DNA of 24,307 nucleotides from Arthrobacter sp. (GCA_030147325.1 JASLAA010000291.1:1-24307); one strand, 5' to 3'; positions 6,487 to 14,952 are shown, counted from the first letter of the stretch. A program made the numbers and translations. Notes: generated by a model not told the origin, from the letters alone.

Positions 6487-8549
6487 GCGTGACGACGACG
6501 ACGACGACAGGAACGGTCAACCCGACGGTCGGTGAACTGATCGCGCGGTCGAACAGGCTCGGGGCGGACAAACGGAACACGAACTACGCCGGCGGCAACA
6601 CCTCGGCGAAGGGCGTGGGCACGGACCCTGTCACGGGCGAGGACGTCGAACTGCTCTGGGTGAAGGGCTCCGGCGGTGATCTCGGCACGCTGAAGGAATC
6701 CGGTCTCGCCGTCCTGCGGCTCGACCGGATGCGCGCACTGCAGGGGGTCTACCCGGGTCTCGAGCGCGAGGACGAGATGGTCGCGGCCTTCGACTACACC
6801 CTGCATGGGAAGGGCGGCGCCGCCCCGTCCATCGACACCGCCATGCATGGTCTCGTCGACGCCGCGCATGTGGACCATCTGCATCCCGACTCCGGCATCG
6901 CGATCGCGACGGCGACCGACGGCGAGGCGCTGACCGCGACGATCTTCGGATCCAAGGTCGCGTGGGTGCCCTGGCGTCGGCCCGGCTTCCAGCTCGGACT
7001 GGACATCGCGGCCATCAAGGAGGCCAACCCCGAGGCCATCGGCACGATCCTCGGCGGTCACGGCATCACCGCCTGGGGCGACACCTCGGAGGAGGCGGAG
7101 GCGAACTCGCTCTGGATCATCGAGACCGCCGAACAGTACATCGCGGAGCACGGCAGCCCTGAGCCGTTCGGTCCCGCCCTCGAGGGTTACGCGGCGCTGC
7201 CGGCCGCCGAGCGGCGGGAGAAGGCAGCAGCACTGGCCCCGACAATCCGCGGGCTCGCGTCCACGGACAAGGCGCAGGTGGGGCACTTCACCGACGACCC
7301 CCGCGTGCTCGAGTTCCTCGCGTCCACGGCACATCCGCGCCTCGGGGCCCTCGGCACGAGCTGCCCGGATCACTTCCTCCGCACCAAGGTGAAACCCCTC
7401 GTCCTCGACCTTCCGGCGGGCGCCGATGTCGAGAGCTGCCTGCTGCGCCTGCGTGAGCTGCATACCGCCTACCGGGAGGACTACGCCGCGTACTACCAGC
7501 GTCACGCCACGCCGGACTCCCCCGCGATGCGCGGAGCGGACCCCGCGATCGTGCTCGTGCCCGGCGTCGGCATGTTCTCCTTCGGCGCCAACAAGCAGAC
7601 AGCCCGGGTGGCCGGTGAGTTCTACCTCAACGCGATCAACGTCATGCGCGGCGCCGAGGCGATCTCCGCCTACTCCCCCATCGAGGAGAGCGAGAAGTTC
7701 CGCATCGAGTACTGGGCGCTCGAGGAGGCCAAGCTCGCACGCCTGCCGAAGCCGAAATCCCATGCCGGGCGGATCGCCCTGGTCACCGGAGCCGCCTCGG
7801 GCATCGGCAAGGCCATCGCCACCCGCCTCGCCGCCGAGGGTGCCTGCATCGTCATCGCGGACCTGAACATCGACAGCGCAACCACCGTCGCCGAAGAGCT
7901 CGGCGGCTCCGACGTCGCCATCGGCGTCCAGGCCGACGTCACCGACCCTGCCCAGGTCCGCGAGGCTGTGAAGGCCGCTGTCCTGGCCTTCGGCGGACTC
8001 GACCTCGTGGTCAACAACGCGGGCCTGTCCATCTCCAAACCGCTCCTCGAGACCACGGAGAAGGACTGGGACCTGCAGCACGACGTCATGGCGAAGGGAT
8101 CCTTCCTCATGTCGCAGGCCGCCGCGAAGGTCCTGATCGAGCAGGACATGGGAGGGGACATCATCTACATCTCCTCGAAGAACTCCGTGTTCGCCGGCCC
8201 GAACAACATCGCCTACAGCGCCACGAAGGCCGACCAGGCCCATCAGGTCCGCCTCCTCGCCGCCGAGCTGGGCGGCTACGGGGTGCGCGTCAACGGCATC
8301 AACCCCGACGGCGTGGTGCGCGGCTCCGGTATCTTCGCCGGCGGATGGGGCGCCAAACGGGCGGCCGTCTACGGCGTCGAGGAGGACAAGCTGGGTGAGT
8401 ACTACGCCCAGCGCACCCTCCTCAAGCGGGAGGTCCTCCCCGAGAACGTCGCGAACGCCGTCGCCGTCCTGACCTCCGACGAACTCTCGCACACCACGGG
8501 CCTGCACATCCCCGTGGACGCGGGCGTCGCCGCGGCCTTCCTGCGCTGA
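6483..8549 (+). CDS. rhaD: Bifunctional rhamnulose-1-phosphate aldolase / short-chain dehydrogenase
   Basis: About 688 residues, the length of the fused RhaD aldolase-ADH family (RhaEW in some schemes). The N-terminal class II aldolase domain (about 1-400) has NYAGGNTSAKG, LWVKGSGGDLGT, the zinc-site region AAHVDHLHPDSG and GGHGITAWG. The C-terminal Rossmann dehydrogenase (from about 425) has TGAASGIG (435-442), NNAG, ISSKNSVFAGPNN, the catalytic YSATK, and VRVNGINPDGVV. It cleaves L-rhamnulose-1-phosphate to dihydroxyacetone phosphate and L-lactaldehyde. The dehydrogenase half is thought to oxidise lactaldehyde to lactate. The ATG at 6483 gives a 4-base ATGA overlap with rhaI. An ATG at 6474 (three residues longer, 13-base overlap) is equally possible; neither has an ideal ribosome site. 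Confidence 0.95.
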   Translation: MSVTTTTTTGTVNPTVGELIARSNRLGADKRNTNYAGGNTSAKGVGTDPVTGEDVELLWVKGSGGDLGTLKESGLAVLRLDRMRALQGVYPGLEREDEMVAAFDYTLHGKGGAAPSIDTAMHGLVDAAHVDHLHPDSGIAIATATDGEALTATIFGSKVAWVPWRRPGFQLGLDIAAIKEANPEAIGTILGGHGITAWGDTSEEAEANSLWIIETAEQYIAEHGSPEPFGPALEGYAALPAAERREKAAALAPTIRGLASTDKAQVGHFTDDPRVLEFLASTAHPRLGALGTSCPDHFLRTKVKPLVLDLPAGADVESCLLRLRELHTAYREDYAAYYQRHATPDSPAMRGADPAIVLVPGVGMFSFGANKQTARVAGEFYLNAINVMRGAEAISAYSPIEESEKFRIEYWALEEAKLARLPKPKSHAGRIALVTGAASGIGKAIATRLAAEGACIVIADLNIDSATTVAEELGGSDVAIGVQADVTDPAQVREAVKAAVLAFGGLDLVVNNAGLSISKPLLETTEKDWDLQHDVMAKGSFLMSQAAAKVLIEQDMGGDIIYISSKNSVFAGPNNIAYSATKADQAHQVRLLAAELGGYGVRVNGINPDGVVRGSGIFAGGWGAKRAAVYGVEEDKLGEYYAQRTLLKREVLPENVANAVAVLTSDELSHTTGLHIPVDAGVAAAFLR

Positions 8550-8561
8550 GCTGACGCGGCC

Positions 8562-10067
8562 ATGACGGACGGTACGGTCAGCATCCCGGGAAGGGCCTTC
8601 GTCGCCATCGACATCGGGGCCTCCTCCGGGCGCGTCATCCTCGGACGGCTCACCGACGCCGGACCGGAGCTGGTGACCGTGCACCGCTTCCCCAACGGCG
8701 CCCAGTTCCTGGGCGGTGCCCTGCGCTGGGACGTCGAGGCCCTGTTCTCGGAGGTCCTCGTGGGGCTGCACCGCGCGGCGGACGCCGCCGCGCGCGGTGG
8801 CGACACCGTGACGAGTATCGGGATCGACACGTGGGCGGTGGACTACGGACTGGTGGACGACGCCGGCGCACTCCGGCACCTGCCGTTCAGCTACCGGGAT
8901 CCACGGACCGAGGCGACCATCGACGCCGTCCACGGTTCCATGTCCCCGGAGCGGCTCTACGCACGCACGGGCCTGCAGTTCCTCCCGTTCAACACGGTCT
9001 ATCAGCTCGCCGCCGAGCGGTCACTCGATGATGTGCAAGCCTTGTTAGTTCCCGACCTGCTCGCCTACCGCCTGACCGGCGAGCGCCGGACCGAGGCCAC
9101 GAACGCGTCGACGACAGGCCTGCTGGACGCCGTGTCCGGCACCTGGGCGCCCGAAATCCTCGGGGCACTCGGCCTGTCACCGGACCTCTTCCCACCCCTG
9201 GTGGAGCCCGGGGCGGTCATCGGCCGTCTCCTCCCGCCGATCGCGGCCCGGACAGGGCTCCCGGGAAGCACCACGGTCCTGGCCGTGGGTTCACACGACA
9301 CCGCCTCCGCCGTCGCCGCCATTCCCGCCGAGTCGCCGAACTTCGCCTACATCTCGTCCGGCACCTGGTCGCTCGTCGGCGTCGAACTCGACGCCCCGAT
9401 CCTGAGCGAGGAGAGCCGAGCCGCCAACTTCACCAACGAGCGCGGCGTCGACGGCACCATCCGCTACCTCCGCAACACGGGAGGACTCTGGCTCCTGCAG
9501 GAGTGCCTGCGGGAATGGGCCATCGAAGGACCGGAGCCGGACCTGGGGCAGTTGCTCGCGTCAGCGGCCGCACTGCCCCACGGTGGCGCCAGGATCGACG
9601 CCGACAGCAACGATTTCCTGTCCCCGGACGGCATGCCGGGGCGCATCCGCAGAGCCGCTGAGGCGGCAGGACAGGAGATCCCGGTCTCGCGGGAGGCTGT
9701 CGTCCGGTGCGTCCTGGACAGCCTCGCAGCCGCCTACGCGCGGACCCTCGACGATGCCGCGCGATTGTCCGGGCAGCGGATCGACGTCATCCACGTGGTG
9801 GGTGGCGGATCCCTGAATACGCTCCTGTGCCAGTTGACCGCCGACCGGACCGGCCTGCCGGTCCTGGCCGGACCGGTCGAGGCCACGGCGCTCGGTAACG
9901 TCCTCGTGCAGGCGCGGGCTGCCGGGCTGCTGCCGGTGGTAGCAGGACCTACCTCCCTCCACCTCCCCGACATCAGGGCAGCAGTCCGCCGGTCGGCCCG
10001 CCCTACCCGTTTCGAACCGGCGATGCAGGCCGGAGCGCACAGCGAGACCATCTCCTCAGCGGGGTAG
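8562..10067 (+). CDS. rhaB: Rhamnulokinase (FGGY carbohydrate kinase family)
   Basis: 501 residues; phosphorylates L-rhamnulose with ATP at O1. The N-terminal actin-like phosphate motif is VAIDIGASSGRVILG (14-28). Other blocks are SIGIDTWAVDYGLVDDAG, LPFSYRDPRT, LQFLPFNTVYQLAAE, VGSHDTASAVAAIP, YISSGTWSLVGVEL and NTGGLWLLQECLREW. The nucleotide-site block is IHVVGGGSLNTLLCQLTADRTGLPV followed by EATALGNVLVQA. All are typical of RhaB rather than xylulokinase or glycerol kinase. The gene starts 12 bases after rhaD with no strong ribosome site, so coupling is likely. The last 12 bases overlap the convergent gene at 10056; no terminator is visible. Confidence 0.95.
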   Translation: MTDGTVSIPGRAFVAIDIGASSGRVILGRLTDAGPELVTVHRFPNGAQFLGGALRWDVEALFSEVLVGLHRAADAAARGGDTVTSIGIDTWAVDYGLVDDAGALRHLPFSYRDPRTEATIDAVHGSMSPERLYARTGLQFLPFNTVYQLAAERSLDDVQALLVPDLLAYRLTGERRTEATNASTTGLLDAVSGTWAPEILGALGLSPDLFPPLVEPGAVIGRLLPPIAARTGLPGSTTVLAVGSHDTASAVAAIPAESPNFAYISSGTWSLVGVELDAPILSEESRAANFTNERGVDGTIRYLRNTGGLWLLQECLREWAIEGPEPDLGQLLASAAALPHGGARIDADSNDFLSPDGMPGRIRRAAEAAGQEIPVSREAVVRCVLDSLAAAYARTLDDAARLSGQRIDVIHVVGGGSLNTLLCQLTADRTGLPVLAGPVEATALGNVLVQARAAGLLPVVAGPTSLHLPDIRAAVRRSARPTRFEPAMQAGAHSETISSAG

Positions 10068-10472
10068 CCGGAGGAGCACAGGGCCCTTCGCCGTCGACGC
10101 GTCCACGACGACGCCGCGCTGCACCATCTCGGCGAGGCCACGAGCGACGAGGCGACGAGCCGCGCTGCGCGCCGGCTCCGTGAGTGGGGGGCCGCCTTCG
10201 CGGGCGAGGTCGCGGGCTGCATCAGCCGGGTCCACCCCCTGCCCCCGCGGCGCTGTCGCGAGACGGGCGAGAAGCACGTCCTCCAGTGCGGCGTCGACCG
10301 GCTTCAGCTTGCGCGTACGGCAGGAGTCACTGCAGTAGAGGACCGAATCCCAAGCCCGCTCCCACTTCTTCCTCCACTCCATGCGCCGTCCGCACGATCT
10401 GCAGGACTTGGGCTCCGGGACGGCGTCAGCGCTGCCGTGCCGCCGGTGGCCGCTCCCGCTCTTCGTCGTCAC
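10056..10472 (-). CDS. DUF2256 and DUF3253 domain protein
   Basis: 138 residues if started at the GTG at 10472, which has an excellent ribosome site (GGGGGAGA, about 7 bases upstream). An ATG at 10514 would add 14 residues but lacks a properly spaced site. Residues 22-54 form the DUF2256 zinc-ribbon-like block: KSCRSCGRRMEWRKKWE, then WDSVLYCSDSCR, with C24, C27, C47 and C51. Residues about 60-135 are the DUF3253 winged-helix block (LEDVLLARLATAP, LTEPARSAARRLVARGLAE, KGPVLLRLPR). The fusion is frequent in actinobacteria and proteobacteria. No function is established; the winged helix suggests nucleic-acid binding. It overlaps the end of rhaB by 12 bases on the opposite strand. Confidence 0.85.
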   Translation of the reverse strand: MTTKSGSGHRRHGSADAVPEPKSCRSCGRRMEWRKKWERAWDSVLYCSDSCRTRKLKPVDAALEDVLLARLATAPRGQGVDPADAARDLAREGGPPLTEPARSAARRLVARGLAEMVQRGVVVDASTAKGPVLLRLPR

Positions 10473-10578
10473 AGGAGCATTCTCCCCCGGTATCGGGACA
10501 TCGCGTGTTCTCATCCTGTTCTCATGGCCGACGGTTAAACTCGACGAGGCGGCGAAGGCGCCGGCAGGAGGAGGACCC

Positions 10579-11451
10579 TTGGAGCACGATACGACGCAGC
10601 GAGCGGCGCTCGGCGACGCACCTCAGCAGTGGCGGCGGATCCGATTGGTGAAGACCTTCCTCATCCTGCTGATCCCGGTGGTGGTCCTCACCCTGGTGAG
10701 CTATCTCCTCTGGCGTGCCATCGCCCAGTCCACTCCCGAGAACTTCGAGGACATCCACTTCTGGTTCTACTTCTTCGATGTCGGACGCGAGATCAACGTA
10801 CCGACGTGGTTCAGCGCAGGGCTGTGGTCGGTCATCGGGCTGATCACGGGGTACTACGCCCGCTCAGCATCCCGCTTCCGCGTCTCCTGGGGGTTCTTCT
10901 CCTTCATCGCCTTCTTCCTGTCGCTGGACGAGACGCTCGAACTGCACGAACGACTCGACGTCATCGGCGCCGAGATGGCCACGTACCTCCCAGTCGACCT
11001 CGGCTTCACCTGGGTCCTGCCCGGTGTCCTGATCGCCATGGCCCTGTGTGCCTTCCTGGTCCGGCTGATGCTCTCGCTGCCGGGCGCCGTCAAGCTCGGG
11101 TTGCTCGCGTCGGGCGCGGTCTTCGTGAGCGGAGCCGTGGGTGTCGAGACCCTGTCCGGACTGGTGCTGGCGGAGCAGGGGTTCGCGCCGTCGTTCTTCG
11201 TCCTGACCCTGATCGAGGAGACCCTGGAGATGGCCGGCCTTGCCCTGGCCGTCGCGTCGCTGCTCCACGTCCTGGAATACCGCAGGATCGACGGCGGCAC
11301 GGCCTACCGGCCGGCGACCGACCGGCTGCCGCCGAGCCCTGCGCCGGCGCCGCCGACACCGACGAGGAAGACTCCGGCCACGCGTGACGGGACGGAGGAC
11401 GCCTCGGCGCCTTCCGCACCGGTGGGGGAAGCCGCGACGACGATCAGCTGA
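10579..11451 (+). CDS. Integral membrane protein with SLDETxxLHE motif, TTG start
   Basis: 290 residues starting at a TTG (10579-10581) set by AGGAGGAGG a few bases upstream. The frame upstream of this is open but unlike protein. Hydrophobic segments lie at about 25-47, 78-94, 103-118, 144-164, 171-192 and 204-231, giving six helices. They are followed by a 50-residue Pro/Ala/Thr-rich tail that is probably disordered. Two charged motifs sit at helix ends: SLDETLELHE (115-124) and LIEETLEMAG (211-220). Intramembrane Asp/Glu/His sets of this kind recur in uncharacterised actinobacterial membrane proteins and could bind a metal or form an active site. I cannot name the family. The stop abuts the stop of the next, convergent gene inside a 14-bp palindrome (CAGCTGATCAGCTG, 11445-11458). 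Confidence 0.8.
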   Translation: MEHDTTQRAALGDAPQQWRRIRLVKTFLILLIPVVVLTLVSYLLWRAIAQSTPENFEDIHFWFYFFDVGREINVPTWFSAGLWSVIGLITGYYARSASRFRVSWGFFSFIAFFLSLDETLELHERLDVIGAEMATYLPVDLGFTWVLPGVLIAMALCAFLVRLMLSLPGAVKLGLLASGAVFVSGAVGVETLSGLVLAEQGFAPSFFVLTLIEETLEMAGLALAVASLLHVLEYRRIDGGTAYRPATDRLPPSPAPAPPTPTRKTPATRDGTEDASAPSAPVGEAATTIS

Positions 11452-11715
11452 TCAGCTGTACCAGAACCATTGGGGTGGCCGCCATGACTCGGGGACCGCG
11501 TGGGCGTTGAACGTCCCGCATTCGGAGCAGGTGTAGCTCGCACTGGCCGGAAGCAGCCGCGAAGCATGGTCGGCCTGACGCGCCGGGACGAATTCCTCGA
11601 CGATGAGGTACTCGTCGGTCCTGCAGCGGGGACAGAAGGGCGCTTCGCCCATGCCCTCGGCTGCGGAGGAGGGACTGCTGGTGCGCAGGCTCCGCCCGTG
11701 ATCGATTGTTGTCAT
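11452..11715 (-). CDS. Small zinc-ribbon protein
   Basis: 87 residues from the ATG at 11715 (MTTIDHGRSLRTSSPSSAAE). A GTG at 11724 is an alternative start. Two CxxC knuckles are present: FCPRCRTDEYLIVEEF and YTCSECGTFNAHAV, about 35 residues apart, forming a likely four-cysteine zinc site. The C-terminus is tryptophan-rich (SWRPPQWFWYS). This looks like the small zinc-ribbon proteins common in Arthrobacter-type genomes. Partner and function unknown. Its upstream region is unusually AT-rich for this window and contains the inverted repeat at 11734-11757. Confidence 0.7.
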   Translation of the reverse strand: MTTIDHGRSLRTSSPSSAAEGMGEAPFCPRCRTDEYLIVEEFVPARQADHASRLLPASASYTCSECGTFNAHAVPESWRPPQWFWYS

Positions 11716-11733
11716 GAGAATCACCGTTTCCGT

Positions 11734-11757
11734 CTTGCAACCGACGCTGGGTGCAAG
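11734..11757. promoter_or_regulatory. Inverted repeat in the divergent region upstream of the zinc-ribbon gene
   Basis: CTTGCAACC (11734-11742) faces GGGTGCAAG (11749-11757) across six bases. Eight of nine positions pair and the other is G-T. It lies 19 bases upstream of the zinc-ribbon gene start. It is followed by a locally AT-rich stretch (11758-11790) that could hold promoters on either strand. Possible operator, or a hairpin in a leader. Confidence 0.4.
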
Positions 11758-11871
11758 TAGTAAGGGTACTTATACCTCGAATATAGACTCCTTCCCGGCC
11801 TTGCGGAAGCGATCCGTCCACGCCGACGCGCCTGGATTCCAGCACCACTGTCGTGCTGACAGAATGGCCCC

Positions 11872-12285
11872 ATGACGGCCAGGCCTCCCAGATCGACCTC
11901 TGCGCTCCCGCCCGAGCAGGCGGGCGCCCTCCGGCGCGCGATCGGCTCCAGTGCGGACGTGACCGTGTTCGTGGACGGCACCGCCCATCGCCTCCCCTCC
12001 GCCGCCCGGGACGCCGTCGTCGACCTTCTTGCCCGGCTGGCCGACGGTGATGCCGTGCAGGTCACCTCCGTGGCCGAGCTGCTCACCACGTCGCAGGCTG
12101 CGGAACTCGCCGGCATCTCCAACAGTTATCTGCGCAAGCTCACCGATGCCGGCACCCTCCCGGTCGAGTACCGGGGGTCCCATCGCCGCCTGCGCAGGTC
12201 CGACGTCGAGGAGTGGCTGCGCAGCCAGCTCCGTCGCGGGGACGCTGCCGCTGGCGCTGCCGAGGACGGAAGCGCCGGCTCGTAG
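11872..12285 (+). CDS. Excisionase/MerR-like HTH protein, antitoxin-type, no toxin adjacent
   Basis: 137 residues. The C-terminal half is an excisionase-fold HTH: LTTSQAAELAGISNSYLRKL (71-90), then DAGTLPVEYRGSHRRLRRSDVEEWL (92-116). The N-terminal half (ALPPEQAGALRRAIG, then LPSAARDAVVDLLARLADGDAV) has the helix-strand layout of the actinobacterial antitoxins that precede PIN-domain (VapC-like) toxin genes. No PIN gene follows: the next 20 bases lead directly into the stop of a convergent PucR gene. There is no ribosome site. An ACAGAAT element ends 6 bases before the ATG and could be the -10 of a leaderless message. It could be a solitary antitoxin, a regulator that has taken over the fold, or a remnant. 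Confidence 0.75.
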   Translation: MTARPPRSTSALPPEQAGALRRAIGSSADVTVFVDGTAHRLPSAARDAVVDLLARLADGDAVQVTSVAELLTTSQAAELAGISNSYLRKLTDAGTLPVEYRGSHRRLRRSDVEEWLRSQLRRGDAAAGAAEDGSAGS

Positions 12286-12305
12286 CTCCACGCGAGCAGC
12301 TGATG

Positions 12306-13559
12306 CTAGGACGGTTCGAAGCGGGGGCGCTGCCGCCAGCGGCGGGCCTTGAGCGCCAGATGGAGCTCGAGCCTCACCGAACCTGCGAGCGGGTCGGCGC
12401 CGATGGCCGACCGGATCCGCGCCAGCCGGTTGTACACGCTGCTGCGATGGAGGTGGAGTTGGGCGGCGACGTCCTGCACAGACCCGTTCTTGTCGTAGAG
12501 CAGCTCGAGGACCGGCAGGAGTTCGTCCACCCGGTCCGCCTCGCTCAGTTCGCCGAAACGGATACTGCCGGGAGTGGGCGCCTGCCACCCCAGCGCGCCG
12601 AGGTATTGGTACACGCCGATCTCCGCGAACCGGGGGACGTCGCCGAGTTGGGGGTCGACGGCGGCCGCCTGGACCGCGTGCTGCGCCTGGAGCAACCCGG
12701 CCTCGAAGTCCTTCGGATCGATCACGGGCTCGCTCAGACCCAGGATCAGGCGGTTCGCCGGCCGTCCGGCACGTTTGCCCACCTCCGACCGGTACCGGTC
12801 GATGACCTGCTGGAGGGCACTCTTCCCGATGCCAGGAGCGAACAGCATGACGGAGTGACCGGAGGCACCTGCACTGAAGAGGACGGGCCCGACGCCGACC
12901 GTCGCCTGCAGCGCGAGAGTCCGCTGGAACAGCGCGGCCTCGTGCGGATCCGTGCTCTGGCTGTCGGACCCGGGCCGACCTCCTGGGGTTCCGCCGTCGT
13001 CGTGCAGTTCATGGACCATCGCCAGGCGCCAGGGACCATGCGCGCCCAGCTCGCGCCACCCGCGCAACTCCTCCACGGCTGCCGCCACCCCACGACAGGC
13101 GGCGAGGAAGGCCGCCTCCCGCTGCCTCCTGCGCTCGGAGGAGGCAGTGTCCGTCTCGAGGAGCAGTTCGGCAAGGCGGTCGATCGTCGAGCGGACCGCA
13201 GGAAGGGCCGCCAGGATCCCCGCCGGAGGGTCATCGCTGTCGTGCTGCTGGACCCACAGGTAGCCGACCCGGAAGCCGCGGACGAGCAGCGGCACGCACA
13301 CCCGGCCGAGCATGCCCAGCTCGTCGTTCGCCGGAACGGCCACGGCCCGGACGGCGCGATCGATCCCATGCCGCAACTGCCATTCGCTGACGTCGGCCGG
13401 GACCCTCTTGCTGAGCAGGAAATTGACCCGCACGCGGTCCGCCGACGTCTGGTGACTGCTGTAGGCCAGGAGTGCTCCGTCAGGATCCTCGAGGGACAGG
13501 CCCCGCCCGAGCTCGTGCGCTATCGACTCGACGATGTCCTCGATGGCCTCGTTACGCAC
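12306..13559 (-). CDS. PucR-family transcriptional regulator, probable activator of ald (AdeR-like)
   Basis: 417 residues from the GTG at 13559 (VRNEAIEDIVESIAHELGRG). An upstream in-frame start at 13619 adds residues unlike the family. The N-terminal sensory region has LEDPDGALLAYSSHQ and VCVPLLVRGFRVGYLWV, a GAF-like layout. The middle is a GGDEF-like CdaR/PucR region, and the C-terminus is the PucR HTH: LLPVLELLYDKNGSVQDVAA, then LHLHRSSVYNRLARIRSAIG. TACTGT ends six bases before the GTG on the minus strand, a possible -10 for a leaderless message. It is divergent from alanine dehydrogenase. In Bacillus subtilis the PucR-type protein AdeR activates ald, so the same role is inferred here. 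Confidence 0.9.
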   Translation of the reverse strand: MRNEAIEDIVESIAHELGRGLSLEDPDGALLAYSSHQTSADRVRVNFLLSKRVPADVSEWQLRHGIDRAVRAVAVPANDELGMLGRVCVPLLVRGFRVGYLWVQQHDSDDPPAGILAALPAVRSTIDRLAELLLETDTASSERRRQREAAFLAACRGVAAAVEELRGWRELGAHGPWRLAMVHELHDDGGTPGGRPGSDSQSTDPHEAALFQRTLALQATVGVGPVLFSAGASGHSVMLFAPGIGKSALQQVIDRYRSEVGKRAGRPANRLILGLSEPVIDPKDFEAGLLQAQHAVQAAAVDPQLGDVPRFAEIGVYQYLGALGWQAPTPGSIRFGELSEADRVDELLPVLELLYDKNGSVQDVAAQLHLHRSSVYNRLARIRSAIGADPLAGSVRLELHLALKARRWRQRPRFEPS

Positions 13560-13612
13560 AGCCCAACAGTAAGCCGACGGCGCGCCGGGGGCGACATCTG
13601 CCGCCCTCGACC

Positions 13613-13626
13613 TCGACACCTGTCGA
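13613..13626. promoter_or_regulatory. Palindrome in the pucR-ald divergent region, candidate operator
   Basis: TCGACA (13613-13618) and TGTCGA (13621-13626) form a perfect 6-2-6 palindrome in the 266-base gap between the PucR-type gene and ald. A second, weaker repeat, GTCCA (13655-13659) with TGGAC (13668-13672), lies downstream. TATTCT at 13779-13784 is a possible -10 for ald, and no -35 matches. A missing -35 would fit activator-dependent transcription. Confidence 0.35.
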
Positions 13627-13825
13627 TGGCGGGATGGCGCGCCGCCTGCTAGTGGTCCAGCTCACAGTGGACGAATCCCGCGGACTGGCCATCCGAGGCG
13701 CCGTTCCGCCCGGTACCCGCGCCGCACATGGTGGCGGGCACCGGGTGAACCGGACTCCCGGCAGGCTCGGGGCGTCCCTATTCTGGATCTACCCCATCCG
13801 CCCGATCGCACCCGTGGAGAACCCA

Positions 13826-14938
13826 ATGATCATCGGCGTCCCCAGAGAAGTGAAGAACAACGAGTTCCGCGTGGCGATCACCGCCTCCGGCGTCCACGAG
13901 TTCCTGGCACACGGACACACCGTCATCGTGGAACGGAGCGCCGGGATCGGATCCAGCATCACGGACGCCGAGTACGAGGCTGCCGGCGCGGAGCTGGTCG
14001 ATGCGGCGGACGAGGTCTGGGCGCGTGCCGACATGGTCCTGAAGGTCAAGGAGCCCGTCGCCGCCGAGTACCACCGCTTCCGCTCGGGCCTCATCCTCTT
14101 CACCTACCTCCACCTGGCCGCCGAACCCGACCTCACGAAGGCGCTGCTCGAGGCCGGCGTCACCGCGATAGCCTACGAGACCGTCCAGGACGGCCGGCTG
14201 CTGCCCCTGCTCGCACCCATGTCCGAGGTCGCGGGCCGCCTCTCCGTCCAGGTCGGGGCGCAGGTCATGACCGCTCCCGCAGGTGGCCCGGGTCTGCTCC
14301 TGGGTGGAGTCGCGGGGGTCCGTCCGGCGAAGGTCGTGGTGCTCGGGGCCGGCGTCGCCGGCACCAACGCCACCGCGATGGCAGTGGGGACAGGGGCGGA
14401 CGTCACGATCCTCGACATCGACATCGCGCGGCTGCGCGAACTCGACGCCCTGTACGCAGGACGCGTCAAGACCGTCGCCTCGAACGCGCTCGAGATCGAG
14501 AAATCCGTGCTCGATGCCGACCTCGTCATCGGATCGGTCCTGATCCCGGGAGCCCGCGCACCCAAGCTGGTCACCAACGCGCTCGTGGCCCGCATGAAAC
14601 CCGGCAGCGTACTCGTGGACATCGCCGTGGATCAGGGTGGCTGTTTCGAGGACTCCCGTGTCACCACGCACGAGGACCCGACCTTCACCGTCCACGGTTC
14701 CCTGTTCTACTGCGTGGGCAACATGCCGGGGGCGGTGCCCTCCACCTCGACCTACGCACTGACGAACGTGACCCTCCGCTACGCCGTCGCGCTCGCGGAC
14801 AAGGGAGTCCGGGCGGCCCTGGAGAGCAACCCCGCGCTCGCTCGCGGCCTGAACATCGCAGGTGGTCGGGTAGCCCACCACTCGGTCTCGGAGGCGCACG
14901 GCCTGGAGCTGGCGGAGGACTGGGCCGCACTGGTGTAG
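13826..14938 (+). CDS. ald: Alanine dehydrogenase
   Basis: 370 residues, matching the 371-residue length usual for the family. It catalyses reversible NAD-dependent oxidative deamination of L-alanine to pyruvate and ammonia. The ATG at 13826 is preceded by GGAGA. The frame is open further upstream, but the family N-terminus MIIGVPREVKNNEFRVAIT fixes the start. Active-site residues fit the Mycobacterium enzyme: R15, K75 (LKVKEP) and H96 (FTYLHLA). The NAD-binding Rossmann motif is VVVLGAGVAGTNA with the acidic end DVTILDIDI. Later blocks are LVDIAVDQGGCFE, then HGSLFYCVGNMPGAVPSTST. Divergent from the PucR regulator, which probably controls it. No terminator is seen before the convergent gene 15 bases away. 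Confidence 0.97.
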   Translation: MIIGVPREVKNNEFRVAITASGVHEFLAHGHTVIVERSAGIGSSITDAEYEAAGAELVDAADEVWARADMVLKVKEPVAAEYHRFRSGLILFTYLHLAAEPDLTKALLEAGVTAIAYETVQDGRLLPLLAPMSEVAGRLSVQVGAQVMTAPAGGPGLLLGGVAGVRPAKVVVLGAGVAGTNATAMAVGTGADVTILDIDIARLRELDALYAGRVKTVASNALEIEKSVLDADLVIGSVLIPGARAPKLVTNALVARMKPGSVLVDIAVDQGGCFEDSRVTTHEDPTFTVHGSLFYCVGNMPGAVPSTSTYALTNVTLRYAVALADKGVRAALESNPALARGLNIAGGRVAHHSVSEAHGLELAEDWAALV

Positions 14939-14952
14939 TGCGGGACGGATCC

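Noticed and set aside
6426..8933. 835-codon minus-strand open frame opposite rhaD and rhaB
   Set aside because: It is antisense to two clear enzymes, has low-complexity Gly/Val/Arg/Asp composition and no domain; a GC-bias shadow.
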